A stretch of DNA of 64,000 nucleotides from Methylomonas rapida (GCF_024360925.2 NZ_CP113517.1:3410001-3474000), one strand, 5' to 3'. Positions 52,658 to 62,121 are shown, numbered from the stretch's first letter. Notes: generated by a model not told the origin, from the letters alone. Translations and numbers: made by a program.

Positions 52658-53070
52658 ACCTTCTTTTTTCAGCATTGCTCTCTGGCGTCATTTTCGGCTT
52701 GGGCTTGTCCATCTCGCAAATGATCAATCCCGACAAAGTTTTGGGTTTTCTGGATATCGCCGGCGATTGGGACCCTAGTTTGGCCCTGGTGATGGCCGGC
52801 GCGTTGGCCGTGGCCATGCCCTGCTTCCGCTGGGCCAGGCGCCATGACAAACCCGTTCTCGACAGCCGCTTCCATGTCACCGACAAAACCGCACTCGACA
52901 AAGCACTGCTGACCGGCGCCGCCATCTTCGGCATCGGCTGGGGCATGACCGGCTACTGCCCCGGCCCCGCCTTCACCAGCATCGCCATAGGCAATCGGGA
53001 AGCGCTGCTGATGGTGGCCAGCATTTATGCAGGCTTTTGGGCCGCCGGCTTTTTCAACCGCAGAAACTGA
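52654..53070 (+). CDS. YeeE/YedE-family membrane protein, second half (DUF6691)
   Basis: 138 residues. LLSGVIFGLGLSISQMINPDKVLGFLDIAGDWDPSLALVMAGALAVAMPCFRWARR and GAAIFGIGWGMTGYCPGPAFTSIAIG with the conserved G-Y-C-P-G-P. Partner of the previous gene. Such pairs are usually near persulfide or sulphur-oxidation genes; here they precede xseA by 3 bases, so the neighbours give no clue to substrate. Confidence 0.88.
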   Translation: MNLLFSALLSGVIFGLGLSISQMINPDKVLGFLDIAGDWDPSLALVMAGALAVAMPCFRWARRHDKPVLDSRFHVTDKTALDKALLTGAAIFGIGWGMTGYCPGPAFTSIAIGNREALLMVASIYAGFWAAGFFNRRN

Positions 53071-53073
53071 TTC

Positions 53074-54417
53074 GTGGCGACATCCGAATTAATTTACAGC
53101 GTTTCCGAATTGAATCGGGAAGCCAAACGTCTGTTGGCCAGCCACTTCATGACCGTGCGGGTCGAAGGTGAAGTCTCCAACTTCAGCGCGCCCTCGTCCG
53201 GACACTGGTATTTCACGCTGAAAGACGCCCAGGCCCAGGTGCGCTGCGCGATGTTTCGCGGCCAACAGCAACGCTTGGGCTTCAGGCCCGGCAACGGAGA
53301 CAGGGTCATCGCCAGCGCGCAAGTCAGTTTGTACGAACCGCGGGGCGACTATCAACTGGTGGTCGAACATCTGGAACAAGCCGGCGACGGTGCGTTGAGA
53401 CAAGCTTTCGAAAAACTGAAAACCAAACTCTTGAACGAAGGTTTGTTCGACGAAAGCCGCAAGCAACCCATCCCGCTGATTCCGAGAAAAATCGGCGTCA
53501 TCACCTCGCCCAGCGGCGCGGCGATACATGACATCTTGACGGTCTTGAAGCGGCGCTTTCCAGTCGTTCCGATCCTGATCTACCCGGTCGCGGTACAAGG
53601 CGAATCCGCCAAGTTCGAGATCCAAGCGGCGTTGGAAACGGCCAATCGACGTAAGGATGCAGACGTGATCATCCTGGCGCGCGGCGGCGGTTCGCTGGAA
53701 GATTTGTGGGCCTTCAACGAAGAAATCGTCGCCCGCGCGATCGCCGGCAGCCATATCCCGGTGATTTCCGGCATTGGCCATGAAGTGGATTTCACCATCG
53801 CGGATTTCGTCGCCGATTTGCGCGCGCCGACCCCCTCGGCGGCGGCCGAACATGCCGTGCCCAATCAAGCCGAATGGCTGGGCGGCTTCAGGTTCATGGA
53901 AAATCAACTCATCGAGAAACTGCGCAGGCAACTCAGCCAGCACAGACAACGCCTGAACTGGCTGGAAAAAGCCTTGCAAATCCAGCATCCCGGCGAAAGA
54001 CTGCAACGGAACGCCCAACGCCTGGATGAACTGGAGCAGCGTTTAAATAAAGCCATGCAACTCACACTCAAACAAAACCAGCACCGACTGACGCTGGGCA
54101 GTCAAAAGCTCAAACAATTCCAGCCAATCGATAAAATAGCCCAGCACCAGCAACAACTGCAGTATCTGCAACAACGCCTGCAACGCGCGATGGATTTGAA
54201 ACTCGTCACCTTGAAACGACAACAAGCCGGCATCAGCCAGACTTTGCAAGCGGTCAGCCCGTTGTCAACCCTGGAGCGCGGTTACGCCATCGTGCAGCAG
54301 CATGACACCAGCAAGATCGTCAAAGCGGCCGCCGATGTCGCCTTAGACACCCTAATCGACACCCGTTTGGCCAAAGGCCGCATCGTCAGCCAGGTCAAGG
54401 AGATCATCCGTGATTAA
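53074..54417 (+). CDS. xseA: Exodeoxyribonuclease VII large subunit
   Basis: 447 residues from GTG 53074. Begins ELIYSVSELNREAKRLLASHFMTVRVEGEVSNFSAPSSGHWYFTLKDAQAQVRCAMFRG (OB fold), then LIPRKIGVITSPSGAAIHDILTVLKRRFP, DVIILARGGGSLEDLWAFNEE and VISGIGHEVDFTIADFVADLRAPTPSAAAE (catalytic region), and a C-terminal coiled coil (~280-400). Degrades single-stranded DNA with XseB. Overlaps the next gene by 8 bases. Confidence 0.96.
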   Translation: MATSELIYSVSELNREAKRLLASHFMTVRVEGEVSNFSAPSSGHWYFTLKDAQAQVRCAMFRGQQQRLGFRPGNGDRVIASAQVSLYEPRGDYQLVVEHLEQAGDGALRQAFEKLKTKLLNEGLFDESRKQPIPLIPRKIGVITSPSGAAIHDILTVLKRRFPVVPILIYPVAVQGESAKFEIQAALETANRRKDADVIILARGGGSLEDLWAFNEEIVARAIAGSHIPVISGIGHEVDFTIADFVADLRAPTPSAAAEHAVPNQAEWLGGFRFMENQLIEKLRRQLSQHRQRLNWLEKALQIQHPGERLQRNAQRLDELEQRLNKAMQLTLKQNQHRLTLGSQKLKQFQPIDKIAQHQQQLQYLQQRLQRAMDLKLVTLKRQQAGISQTLQAVSPLSTLERGYAIVQQHDTSKIVKAAADVALDTLIDTRLAKGRIVSQVKEIIRD

Positions 54418-55279
54418 TTCACGAACATCGCTAAAATTGGTTTGGCGCTTAAGCATGCTATTGATGATTCCGGCGCCGTCGCCAGCGGATTTACTACCAC
54501 AGGCATCTTCTGTACCCGGCGGCATCGCGGAAATCGTCATCGGTGATGGCCTGCAACCCGCCCCCAAAGTCTTTTATGGCAATCGCCGCGTGCTCGTCAC
54601 GCAACAAAACCACCACTGGCTGGCTTTGGTCGGTATTCCGCTGGATGCCAAGCCCGGCACGCAAACCCTCGAGATCGAGCAAACAGGACATCGCGAACAA
54701 ATCCCGTTCAGCGTGAATGACAAGCGTTATCCCGAACAACGGCTAAAGATCAAGAACAAACGCATGGTCGATGAAATGACGCCGGCGGATTTAAGCCGCA
54801 TCGAAGCCGAAAAACAGGAAATGGCGCGCATCAAGGACACCTGGAGCGAACGCCCGGCCGATACCTACTTTGTCGCGCCAGTCGAAGGCCGCTTGAGCAG
54901 CTTGTTCGGACTAAAGCGCTTTTTCAACGACCAGCCGCGCAATCCGCATAACGGTCTTGATATCGCCGCAGCCACCGGCACCGACATTCTGGCGCCCGCC
55001 TCTGGCACCGTGATCGGTGCCGGCAACTTTTTCTTCAACGGCAATACGGTTTTCCTGGACCACGGCCAAGGCCTGATCAGCGCCTATCTGCACATGAGCA
55101 AAATCGACGTCCAAGTTGGTCAAGCAGTCCGGCAAGGCCAACGCCTCGGTGCCGTCGGCGCCACCGGCCGCGTCACCGGCCCGCACTTGCATTGGATAGT
55201 CTATCTGAACCAGGAAACCGTCGATCCCGCCTTGTTTATCAGCCAGGACATTCCCCGGCTGGCGGCGAGAAACCAATAA
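54410..55279 (+). CDS. M23-family metallopeptidase
   Basis: 289 residues from GTG 54410 with AAGGAG at 54398-54403. Signal peptide (LKLVWRLSMLLMIPAPSPA), ~130-residue N-terminal domain, then a LytM/M23 domain: NPHNGLDIAAATGTDILAPASGTVIGAGNFFFNGNTVFLDHGQGLISAYLHMSKIDVQVGQAVRQGQRLGAVGATGRVTGPHLHWIVYLN. The Zn ligands are His in H-N-G-L-D and H-x-H. A periplasmic endopeptidase or an activator of amidases. Confidence 0.92.
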   Translation: MINSRTSLKLVWRLSMLLMIPAPSPADLLPQASSVPGGIAEIVIGDGLQPAPKVFYGNRRVLVTQQNHHWLALVGIPLDAKPGTQTLEIEQTGHREQIPFSVNDKRYPEQRLKIKNKRMVDEMTPADLSRIEAEKQEMARIKDTWSERPADTYFVAPVEGRLSSLFGLKRFFNDQPRNPHNGLDIAAATGTDILAPASGTVIGAGNFFFNGNTVFLDHGQGLISAYLHMSKIDVQVGQAVRQGQRLGAVGATGRVTGPHLHWIVYLNQETVDPALFISQDIPRLAARNQ

Positions 55280-55405
55280 TTCAGGAAATCGGGAGCCAAT
55301 TCCCTCTTTTTTATCCGGCAGCTAGCGACTTGGTCGAGCCGTACCTTGATACCGTCACAGCCGTTTTGTGCCCAGTGCTGATCGAAAAACCGCCGATTCA
55401 AATCG

Positions 55406-56491
55406 CTAAAAACGCACCGCCTGCCGCTTGGCACCCCAATCACCGGGTTGAGGGTTGAAAAAGCCGGCGCAGGCGGTACCGCAAAAACGACATTGCCCTT
55501 TGGCATCCAGATTCCAGTCGGACAGCACATACCAGTCGCGACCTATCAACAGTTCACCACAACGATGGCAATAGGTGCTTTCGGCCGCCTTGTCATGAAC
55601 GTTGCCGACATAGGCATAACGCACACCATTTTTGCGGGCGATATTGCGTGCCTTCAGCAAGGTCGAAGTCGGCGTGTGTGGCTTGTCCATCATTTTCCAG
55701 TCCGGATGAAAGGCCGTGAAATGCATCGGCACGTCCGGCCCCAACTTTTCCACCACCCACTGCGTCATCGCTTCCAGCTCGGCTTCGGCATCGTTTTCGC
55801 CGGGAATCAGCAGGGTCGTCAGTTCGAACCAGACTTGCGTCTCATGCTTCAGATACAACAAGGTTTCCAAAACGGGTTGTAGATGGCCGCCGGTAATTTT
55901 GTGATAAAAATCTTCGCTGAAGGCTTTCAAATCCACGTTGGCGGCATCCATCCAACGGTAGAACTCGACGCGGGGTTCGGCGCAGACATAACCCGCGGTC
56001 ACCGCAACGGATTTCAGTCCCAATTCGCGGCAAGCTTGCGCCGTATCGATGGCATATTCGTGAAAAATCACCGGGTCGTTATAGGTATAAGCCACGCTGC
56101 TGCAGCCATGGGCTTTTGCTGCCCTGGCGATTTCATCTGGCGCGGCCTTGCTCATCAGGGTATCCATTTCCCGCGACTTGCTGATATCCCAATTCTGACA
56201 AAACTTGCAGGCCAGATTGCAGCCGGCGGTGCCGAACGACAATATCGGCGTACCCGGCAAAAAATGATTCAACGGCTTTTTCTCGATCGGGTCTATCGCA
56301 AAACCGCTGGAACGGCCATAGCTGGTCATGACGATTTGATTAGCCAGATTCTGTCGCACGAAACAGAGGCCACGCTGACCCTCGTGCAATTTACAAAAAC
56401 GCGGACACAAATCGCATTGTATGCGACCATCGTCCAGCTTATGCCAATAGTGGGTGGCAACCGTGTCGTGACTAATGAATGTGGTCATCAT
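55406..56491 (-). CDS. amrS: AmmeMemoRadiSam system radical SAM enzyme
   Basis: 361 residues; the AGGAG site precedes ATGATG (56491/56488). Two-cysteine-pair N-terminus (CDLCPRFCKLHEGQRGLCFVRQN), the radical-SAM [4Fe-4S] motif AGCNLACKFCQNW, then the substrate part (MHFTAFHPDWKMMDKPHTPTSTLLKARNIARKNGVRYAYVGNVHDKAAESTYCHRCGELLIGRDWY) and a C-terminal Cys cluster (CRFCGTACAGFF). Member of the Memo-AMMECR1-radical SAM trio, function unknown. It faces away from the other two genes. Confidence 0.95.
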   Translation of the reverse strand: MMTTFISHDTVATHYWHKLDDGRIQCDLCPRFCKLHEGQRGLCFVRQNLANQIVMTSYGRSSGFAIDPIEKKPLNHFLPGTPILSFGTAGCNLACKFCQNWDISKSREMDTLMSKAAPDEIARAAKAHGCSSVAYTYNDPVIFHEYAIDTAQACRELGLKSVAVTAGYVCAEPRVEFYRWMDAANVDLKAFSEDFYHKITGGHLQPVLETLLYLKHETQVWFELTTLLIPGENDAEAELEAMTQWVVEKLGPDVPMHFTAFHPDWKMMDKPHTPTSTLLKARNIARKNGVRYAYVGNVHDKAAESTYCHRCGELLIGRDWYVLSDWNLDAKGQCRFCGTACAGFFNPQPGDWGAKRQAVRF

Positions 56492-56721
56492 CGTTCTCCT
56501 GTCATACGCGCGTCCATGCCTTGATCGACTCTGAAGCGGCGCAAGGACACACCTCAGTCTCGCAGCCGGCATTCAACCGATAACCGGTTGATGTTCGAGA
56601 AAAAATTTAGAATAACGTTCCCGGAATTGCTAACGGTTGTTGTAACATATCGAGACCCTAGCGGTTAAACATTTTATGCTTGGGATATGGTCATAAATAA
56701 CTTTCCAAACATGGCCAGAGA

Positions 56722-56819
56722 CCTGGGGAGTACCAAGTGGGGATGTCGGCAGCAAGGACACGCTGCTGTCAAGCCCCCACGGAAGGGTTTACGGCGTTCC
56801 TCGCTCGGTGCACCCCAGG
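56722..56819 (+). ncRNA. Candidate structured RNA between amrS and the Memo gene
   Basis: The closing stem CCTGGGG (56722-56728) pairs with CCCCAGG (56813-56819). Inside lie GTGGGG (56737-56742) / CCCCAC (56775-56780) enclosing GCAGC (56749-56753) / GCTGC (56762-56766), and a GGAA (56781-56784) / TTCC (56797-56800) stem. The arrangement is a compact multi-helix fold some 70 bases before the Memo ATG. It could be a leader RNA. It does not match any riboswitch I know, so the call rests on complementarity only. The strand is assumed from the downstream gene. Confidence 0.4.
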
Positions 56820-56888
56820 GTTCAAACAGGCAAAAGAGAAGTCATTTTCAGCCAAATTGTTAGGCCTTTTCCAACGGAGGTAGATGTC

Positions 56889-57668
56889 ATGAACAGAGCA
56901 CCCGCCGTTGCAGGGAGTTTCTACCCTGCCGACCCCACCACGTTGAGCCGCATGATGGCCGATTTTTTACGCCAGGCCAGGCCCGATGGCAAGGCACCCA
57001 AGGCCATCATCGCCCCGCATGCCGGTTACATTTATTCCGGCCCGATCGCCGCCAGCGCCTATGCAAGACTGAACAGCGTTCGCGAAAGCATTTCCAGGGT
57101 CGTGTTGATCGGCCCTTCGCATCGGGTGGCCTTTCAAGGCTTGGCGGTCAGCAGCGCCGACACCTTCACGACCCCGCTGGGCTCAATTGAGATCGACAAG
57201 GAAGCCATAGAATCGCTGCAGTCTCTGCGCTTTGTCGGTTATCTGGAACAAGCCCACGCATTGGAGCATAGTCTGGAAGTCCATTTGCCTTTCCTACAAC
57301 AGGTGCTGAGCCATTTCAAGCTGGTCCCCATCGTCGCCGGCGACGCCAGTCCGTCCCAAGTGAGTCAGGTCATCGAAAAACTTTGGGGTGGCGACGAAAC
57401 CTTGATCGTCATCAGCTCCGATCTCAGCCACTATCACGATTACTCGACGGCCCAGCGTCTGGATAAGCACACCAGCGAACTAATCGAGCATTTAGATTAT
57501 CAACACCTGTCATCCGAGCAAGCCTGCGGCAAGGTACCCGTCAGCGGGCTGCTGAAAGTGTTGCAAGACAAATCCCTGAAAATCAAAAATATCGATCTAA
57601 GAAATTCCGGCGACACCGCCGGCGACAAATATCGGGTAGTGGGGTATGGCGCCTATGTCGTTGAATGA
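56889..57668 (+). CDS. AmmeMemoRadiSam system protein B (Memo homologue)
   Basis: 259 residues from the ATG at 56889 (GGAGG at 56876-56880). MNRAPAVAGSFYPADPTTLSRMMADFL, APHAGYIYSGPIAASAYA, VLIGPSHRV, LEQAHALEHSLEVHLPFLQ and ISSDLSHYHDY contain the Memo-family histidines. These proteins resemble class III extradiol dioxygenases in fold. Function in bacteria unknown. Overlaps the next gene by 23 bases. Confidence 0.94.
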   Translation: MNRAPAVAGSFYPADPTTLSRMMADFLRQARPDGKAPKAIIAPHAGYIYSGPIAASAYARLNSVRESISRVVLIGPSHRVAFQGLAVSSADTFTTPLGSIEIDKEAIESLQSLRFVGYLEQAHALEHSLEVHLPFLQQVLSHFKLVPIVAGDASPSQVSQVIEKLWGGDETLIVISSDLSHYHDYSTAQRLDKHTSELIEHLDYQHLSSEQACGKVPVSGLLKVLQDKSLKIKNIDLRNSGDTAGDKYRVVGYGAYVVE

Positions 57669-58212
57669 TTCACAAAGAGCAATCTTGCTTAAAGTCGCGC
57701 GCGATTCGATCGCCCATGGCTTGAAAACCGGCAGACCATTACGGCTTGATTTACAGAGCTACCCGCCGGAATTGACGGTCACTCGCGCTACCTTCGTGAC
57801 ACTGGAACGTCAGGGGCAACTACGCGGTTGCATCGGCATGCTGGAAGCGATAAGACCGCTGGTGGAAGACGTCGCCGAAAACGCGTTTTCCGCCGCATTC
57901 CGCGACCCTCGATTCCCGCCATTGGCCGACGACGAGTTTGCGGAGCTTGATTTGCACATCTCGATCTTGAGCCCCGCCGAACCCATCAGTTTCAGTTCGG
58001 AGCAAGACTTGATCGCCCAATTACAACCCGGCATCGACGGCTTGATTCTGCAAGAAGGCCATCTCCGCGGCACTTTTTTACCTTCGGTTTGGGAACAGCT
58101 GCCCGATCCGAGGCTGTTTTTGCGCCATCTGAAACAAAAAGCGGGCCTACCGCCGGATTATTGGTCGGACACGGTCAAAGTATCGCGTTACAGCAGCGAA
58201 ATGTTTTCCTGA
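57646..58212 (+). CDS. AmmeMemoRadiSam system protein A (AMMECR1 domain)
   Basis: 188 residues; ATG at 57646 or 57655. AMMECR1 signature GQLRGCIGMLEAIRPLVEDVAENAFSAAFRDPRFPPLADDEFAELDLHISILSPAEPI, then LRGTFLPSVWEQLPDPRLFLRHLKQKAGLPPDYW. Together with AmrS and the Memo homologue it makes the complete trio. Some authors link this set to radical chemistry on an unidentified substrate. Confidence 0.94.
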   Translation: MAPMSLNDSQRAILLKVARDSIAHGLKTGRPLRLDLQSYPPELTVTRATFVTLERQGQLRGCIGMLEAIRPLVEDVAENAFSAAFRDPRFPPLADDEFAELDLHISILSPAEPISFSSEQDLIAQLQPGIDGLILQEGHLRGTFLPSVWEQLPDPRLFLRHLKQKAGLPPDYWSDTVKVSRYSSEMFS

Positions 58213-58268
58213 GTCGCTTCAAACTGGCCTTGCTGCAGCCTAATTTTCCACAGCCTTTGGCGGGCGCC

Positions 58269-58298
58269 TTGTTTGTCAAGCACCGCGGACACTATAAT
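58269..58298 (+). promoter_or_regulatory. Candidate promoter of zwf
   Basis: TTGTTT (58269-58274), 18-base spacer, TATAAT (58293-58298), 78 bases ahead of the zwf ATG at 58377. The next gene pgl follows closely, so both likely depend on it. Confidence 0.5.
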
Positions 58299-58376
58299 AA
58301 GCAGATTTTAATCGCCCCTTGCCCCATTGAAACGCTGTAAATGGCATTGGGCTTTTTGCTCCGTAGCCCCAAAGAC

Positions 58377-59846
58377 ATGACAAAAAACATTACTTACAAA
58401 CCCTGCGACCTGGTGATTTACGGCGCACTGGGCGATTTATCCAAACGTAAACTGCTGATTTCCTTATACCGTTTGGAAAAACACAATCTGCTCGAACCCG
58501 ATACGCGCATCATCGGCGTGGATCGTTTGGAAGAAACCAGCGACAGTTTCGTCGAAATTGCGCACAAAAGCTTGCAGGCATTTTTGAACAATGTCATCGA
58601 CGATGAAATCTGGCAACGTTTTTCCAAGCGCTTGTCTTATTTGAAAATCGACCTGACCCAACCCGAGCAATACAAACAACTGCATACCGTCGTCGATGTC
58701 GAAAAACGAGTCATGGTGAATTATTTCGCGGTGGCACCCTTTTTGTTCAAAAACATTTGCCAAGGCTTGCATGACTGCGGCGTATTGACGGCCGAATCGC
58801 GCATGGTGATGGAAAAACCCATCGGCCACGACCTGAAATCGTCGAAAGAAATCAACGACGCCGTCGCCGACGTATTCCACGAAGACCAGGTCTACCGCAT
58901 CGACCATTACCTGGGCAAGGAAACGGTCTTGAACTTGCTGGCCTTGCGTTTCGCCAATTCGATATTCACGACCAACTGGAATCACAACACGATAGATCAT
59001 ATCCAGATCACGGTGGGAGAAGACATCGGCATCGAGGGCCGTTGGGAATATTTCGACAAGACCGGCCAGTTGCGCGACATGCTGCAAAACCATTTGCTGC
59101 AAATCCTGACCTTCGTCGCGATGGAACCGCCCGCCGATTTGTCCGCGGAAAGCATACACATGGAAAAGATCAAGGTCCTGAAAGCCTTGCGGCCAATCAC
59201 CGTGCGCAATGTCGAGGAAAAAACCGTGCGCGGCCAATACACCGCCGGTTTCATCAAAGGCAAGTCGGTACCGGGTTATCTGGAAGAAGAAGGTGCCAAC
59301 ACCGAAAGCACGGCCGAAACTTTCGTCGCGATCCGCGTGGATATCGATAACTGGCGCTGGGCCGGTGTCCCGTTTTACATGCGCACCGGCAAACGCACGC
59401 CCAACAAACGCACCGAGATCGTGGTCAATTTCAAGCAATTGCCGCACAACATCTTCAAGGACAGTTTTCATGAACTGCCGGCCAATAAACTGGTCATTCA
59501 TTTGCAACCGAACGAAGGGGTGGATGTCATGATGTTGAACAAGGTGCCGGGCATAGACGGCAACATCAAGTTGCAACAGACCAAACTGGATTTGAGCTTT
59601 TCCGAAACCTTCAAGAAAAACCGAATTTTCGGCGGCTACGAAAAATTGATTCTGGAAGCCCTGCGCGGCAACCCGACGCTGTTTTTGAGCCGCGAGGAAA
59701 TAGAACAAGCCTGGACCTGGGTCGATTCGATTCAGGATGCCTGGCAACACAACCACACGCCACCCAAACCCTATCCCGCGGGTAGCTGGGGTCCAGTGGC
59801 ATCGGTCGCATTACTGGCACGCGACGGGCGTGCCTGGGAAGAATAA
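58377..59846 (+). CDS. zwf: Glucose-6-phosphate 1-dehydrogenase
   Basis: 489 residues from the ATG at 58377, close to the usual length; upstream codons are not needed. The nucleotide-binding motif is IYGALGDLSKRKLL. The catalytic site is EDQVYRIDHYLGKETVLNLLALRFAN (R-I-D-H-Y-L-G-K), with FAVAPFLFKNICQGL and RWAGVPFYMRTGKR. It makes 6-phosphogluconolactone and NAD(P)H, feeding the Entner-Doudoroff route with pgl and edd downstream. Cofactor preference cannot be fixed from sequence alone. Confidence 0.97.
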   Translation: MTKNITYKPCDLVIYGALGDLSKRKLLISLYRLEKHNLLEPDTRIIGVDRLEETSDSFVEIAHKSLQAFLNNVIDDEIWQRFSKRLSYLKIDLTQPEQYKQLHTVVDVEKRVMVNYFAVAPFLFKNICQGLHDCGVLTAESRMVMEKPIGHDLKSSKEINDAVADVFHEDQVYRIDHYLGKETVLNLLALRFANSIFTTNWNHNTIDHIQITVGEDIGIEGRWEYFDKTGQLRDMLQNHLLQILTFVAMEPPADLSAESIHMEKIKVLKALRPITVRNVEEKTVRGQYTAGFIKGKSVPGYLEEEGANTESTAETFVAIRVDIDNWRWAGVPFYMRTGKRTPNKRTEIVVNFKQLPHNIFKDSFHELPANKLVIHLQPNEGVDVMMLNKVPGIDGNIKLQQTKLDLSFSETFKKNRIFGGYEKLILEALRGNPTLFLSREEIEQAWTWVDSIQDAWQHNHTPPKPYPAGSWGPVASVALLARDGRAWEE

Positions 59847-59875
59847 CCAACACCATCCTTATTGAGAGAATAACC

Positions 59876-60586
59876 ATGGTTAAAGAATTCTTTTTTGAAC
59901 AGCGTCATCATCTTTTTACGGCGTTAGTGGCCGAATGTCAGGATGTTTTAGCGGAAGCACTCAGCAAACACGGCGTGGCGACACTGCTGGTTTCTGGCGG
60001 CAGCACGCCGGCGCCTTTGTATGAAGCGTTATCCAAAACCGAACTGAACTGGAAAAAAATCAAAATCGCGCTGGTGGACGAGCGCTGGGTGGACCCAGCT
60101 CATGCCGCCAGCAATGAAGCGCTAATCAGGCGCACGCTGTTGATCAACAACGCCAAGGCGGCCGAATTCATCGGCATGAAAACCACCGCGAAAACGGCCT
60201 CGTCCGGTCAAGGCGAAACCGAAGCCAATTATCGGAAGCTACCGCAACCCTTTAGCCTGGCGATTGTCGGCATGGGGCCGGACGGACACACCGCATCGCT
60301 GTTCCCGCGCGCCAAAGGCTTGGCCGACGCCTTAAAACCAGACAACGACAATCTGACCGCCGCGATCAGCGCCAATCAGAGCGAAGTCACCGGACCCAAT
60401 ACCGAGAGAATGACCTTGACCTTATCTGCGTTGATGAAAACCGATCGCGTGATCATTTTGTTCACCGGCGAGGACAAACTCACCGTGTTTAGCGCCGCAC
60501 AACAACCCGGCCCCGTAGAGGATATGCCGATTCGCGCCCTGCTGCATCAGGAGCAAGTACCTGTTGAATTGTACTGGGCACCTTAA
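59876..60586 (+). CDS. pgl: 6-phosphogluconolactonase
   Basis: 236 residues. TLLVSGGSTPAPLYEALSKTELNWKKIKIALVDERWVDPAHAASNEALIRRTLL and FSLAIVGMGPDGHTASLFPRAKGLADAL are the Pgl/SOL family motifs, with the catalytic His in G-x-x-G-D-G-H-T. It hydrolyses the lactone from Zwf. 29 bases after zwf, so one operon. A weak hairpin follows (about 60605-60647). Confidence 0.95.
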   Translation: MVKEFFFEQRHHLFTALVAECQDVLAEALSKHGVATLLVSGGSTPAPLYEALSKTELNWKKIKIALVDERWVDPAHAASNEALIRRTLLINNAKAAEFIGMKTTAKTASSGQGETEANYRKLPQPFSLAIVGMGPDGHTASLFPRAKGLADALKPDNDNLTAAISANQSEVTGPNTERMTLTLSALMKTDRVIILFTGEDKLTVFSAAQQPGPVEDMPIRALLHQEQVPVELYWAP

Positions 60587-60724
60587 AAGTCTTCATAGTG
60601 CCAACCGGCTCACGGAATCGATGATCCACGATACCGCGAGCCGGTCATGCAAACTTTTTTCAGCACCTTTTAAGCTGCAAGTCGCATTCTGCCCACATCT
60701 ACCACCACCCACGGGACACGCCCA

Positions 60725-62074
60725 ATGAAACCGGACACTCGCCCCACCTCGCCCAGGAACTTGCAGCTGGATTTCTTTCGCGGTCTGGCCTTGATGGTCA
60801 TTTTCATCAACCACATGCCTGGTAATCCCTGGTTTGCTTATACGCCCTCTCGCCTCGGTCCCAGCGATGCCGCCGAAACGTTCGTGTTTTTGTCCGGTTT
60901 CGCCGCCGCCATTGCCTTTGGCCGCAGCTTCAGCCAGGCCGGTACCGGCCTGGGCGCGATCAGAGTGCTGTTCCGTTGCGGTCAGATCTATGTCGCGCAT
61001 CTTGCCCTGTTCGTGTTGATGGCAACCCTCTATCTCGCCATGCAGGCGCAAGGTTTCATCGGCAGCCATTGGCAACTGGACAATCTGAATTATTTCTTCG
61101 ATCAAACGCAAGATGCGGTGCTGGCCTTGGTCAGCCTCAAATACGTCCCCAACTTCATCGATATTCTGCCGATGTATCTGGTGATCATGCTATGGCTACC
61201 GATGATCTGGGCGTTGTCACGCATTCACACCTGGCTGGCGTTGGCATTTTCATTGTCGATTTATCTGGCCGCGTGGCACTTTGGCTGGGAGCTGACCGCC
61301 GATCCATTGACAGGACACCCCTGGTATTTCAACCCTTTCTGCTGGCAGCTGGTTTTTTTCACCGGTTTTGCCTTCAGCAGCGGCTGGCTGTCCATGCCCG
61401 GCAGCAATCGCGGCTTGATGTGGTTGTGCATTGCTTTCGTCATTTTTTGTTATCCACTGGAAAACGCCTTCGGCTATCAACGCCTGCCTTGGTTCGCCGC
61501 GGTGCGCGAGCAGTGGGCTGGCTGGCTGGATAAGAGCCATTTGGGCTTCCTGCGTTATCTGCATTTTTTGGCGATGACTTATTTGGTCACGCTGTTCATG
61601 CATAAGCGCCAACATTGGTTACAGAGTGGAATCGCGCGAGCAATCATTACGATGGGTCAGCAGTCTCTGCCTATTTTCATGTTCGGCAGCTGTTTGTCAT
61701 TACTCGGCGGCATGTTGCTGGACGGCACGCAGGCCGATCTGATCGACAGCGCCTGGGTCAATCTGGCTGGCATAGGCTTGATGATGTTATTGGCAGCATT
61801 TTTGAATTGGCTGGATCAAAAGCCCTGGAAAACAGTCAGCGCCTCGACTGGATTCAACTGGGGTTTTGAACGTTCCATGCTGGCCTTCGGCCTGATGGCG
61901 TTGACCGCCGCTCCGCTATTGTTTTTACAAAACGCTCAACAACCTGCGCTGGAAATGGCCGCTGTTCCAGTACCCGACCAAGTGGTGATGTTGCCCGAGG
62001 ACATGCCGCCGGCCACCGAAGAAGTGGTTTTCCAACCGCAAGAAGCCGAAATCGAATTACCCGAAACCCTTTGA
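60725..62074 (+). CDS. OpgC-domain membrane acyltransferase
   Basis: 449 residues. Begins RNLQLDFFRGLALMVIFINHMPGNPW, the OpgC/acyltransferase-3-type start (R-x-x-x-L-D-x-x-R-G). About ten membrane segments. The last ~40 residues are acidic and soluble (VVMLPEDMPPATEEVVFQPQEAEIELPETL). OpgC succinylates periplasmic glucans in other bacteria. Lies between pgl and edd, which are normally adjacent in Entner-Doudoroff clusters, so it may share their transcript. No opgGH is nearby. Confidence 0.85.
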   Translation: MKPDTRPTSPRNLQLDFFRGLALMVIFINHMPGNPWFAYTPSRLGPSDAAETFVFLSGFAAAIAFGRSFSQAGTGLGAIRVLFRCGQIYVAHLALFVLMATLYLAMQAQGFIGSHWQLDNLNYFFDQTQDAVLALVSLKYVPNFIDILPMYLVIMLWLPMIWALSRIHTWLALAFSLSIYLAAWHFGWELTADPLTGHPWYFNPFCWQLVFFTGFAFSSGWLSMPGSNRGLMWLCIAFVIFCYPLENAFGYQRLPWFAAVREQWAGWLDKSHLGFLRYLHFLAMTYLVTLFMHKRQHWLQSGIARAIITMGQQSLPIFMFGSCLSLLGGMLLDGTQADLIDSAWVNLAGIGLMMLLAAFLNWLDQKPWKTVSASTGFNWGFERSMLAFGLMALTAAPLLFLQNAQQPALEMAAVPVPDQVVMLPEDMPPATEEVVFQPQEAEIELPETL

Positions 62075-62121
62075 CACCCTGGTAAAGTGTCCCGCACTCG
62101 CATCACCCGGAGACATCCTTA

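Noticed and set aside
56690..56830. c-di-GMP (GEMM) or other known riboswitch
   Set aside because: Conserved sequence blocks of GEMM, SAM, TPP, cobalamin or guanidine classes are not present.
58464..59756. Long minus-strand frame (430 codons) opposite zwf
   Set aside because: A mirror of zwf codon structure; the sense protein has all catalytic motifs and the antisense one matches nothing.
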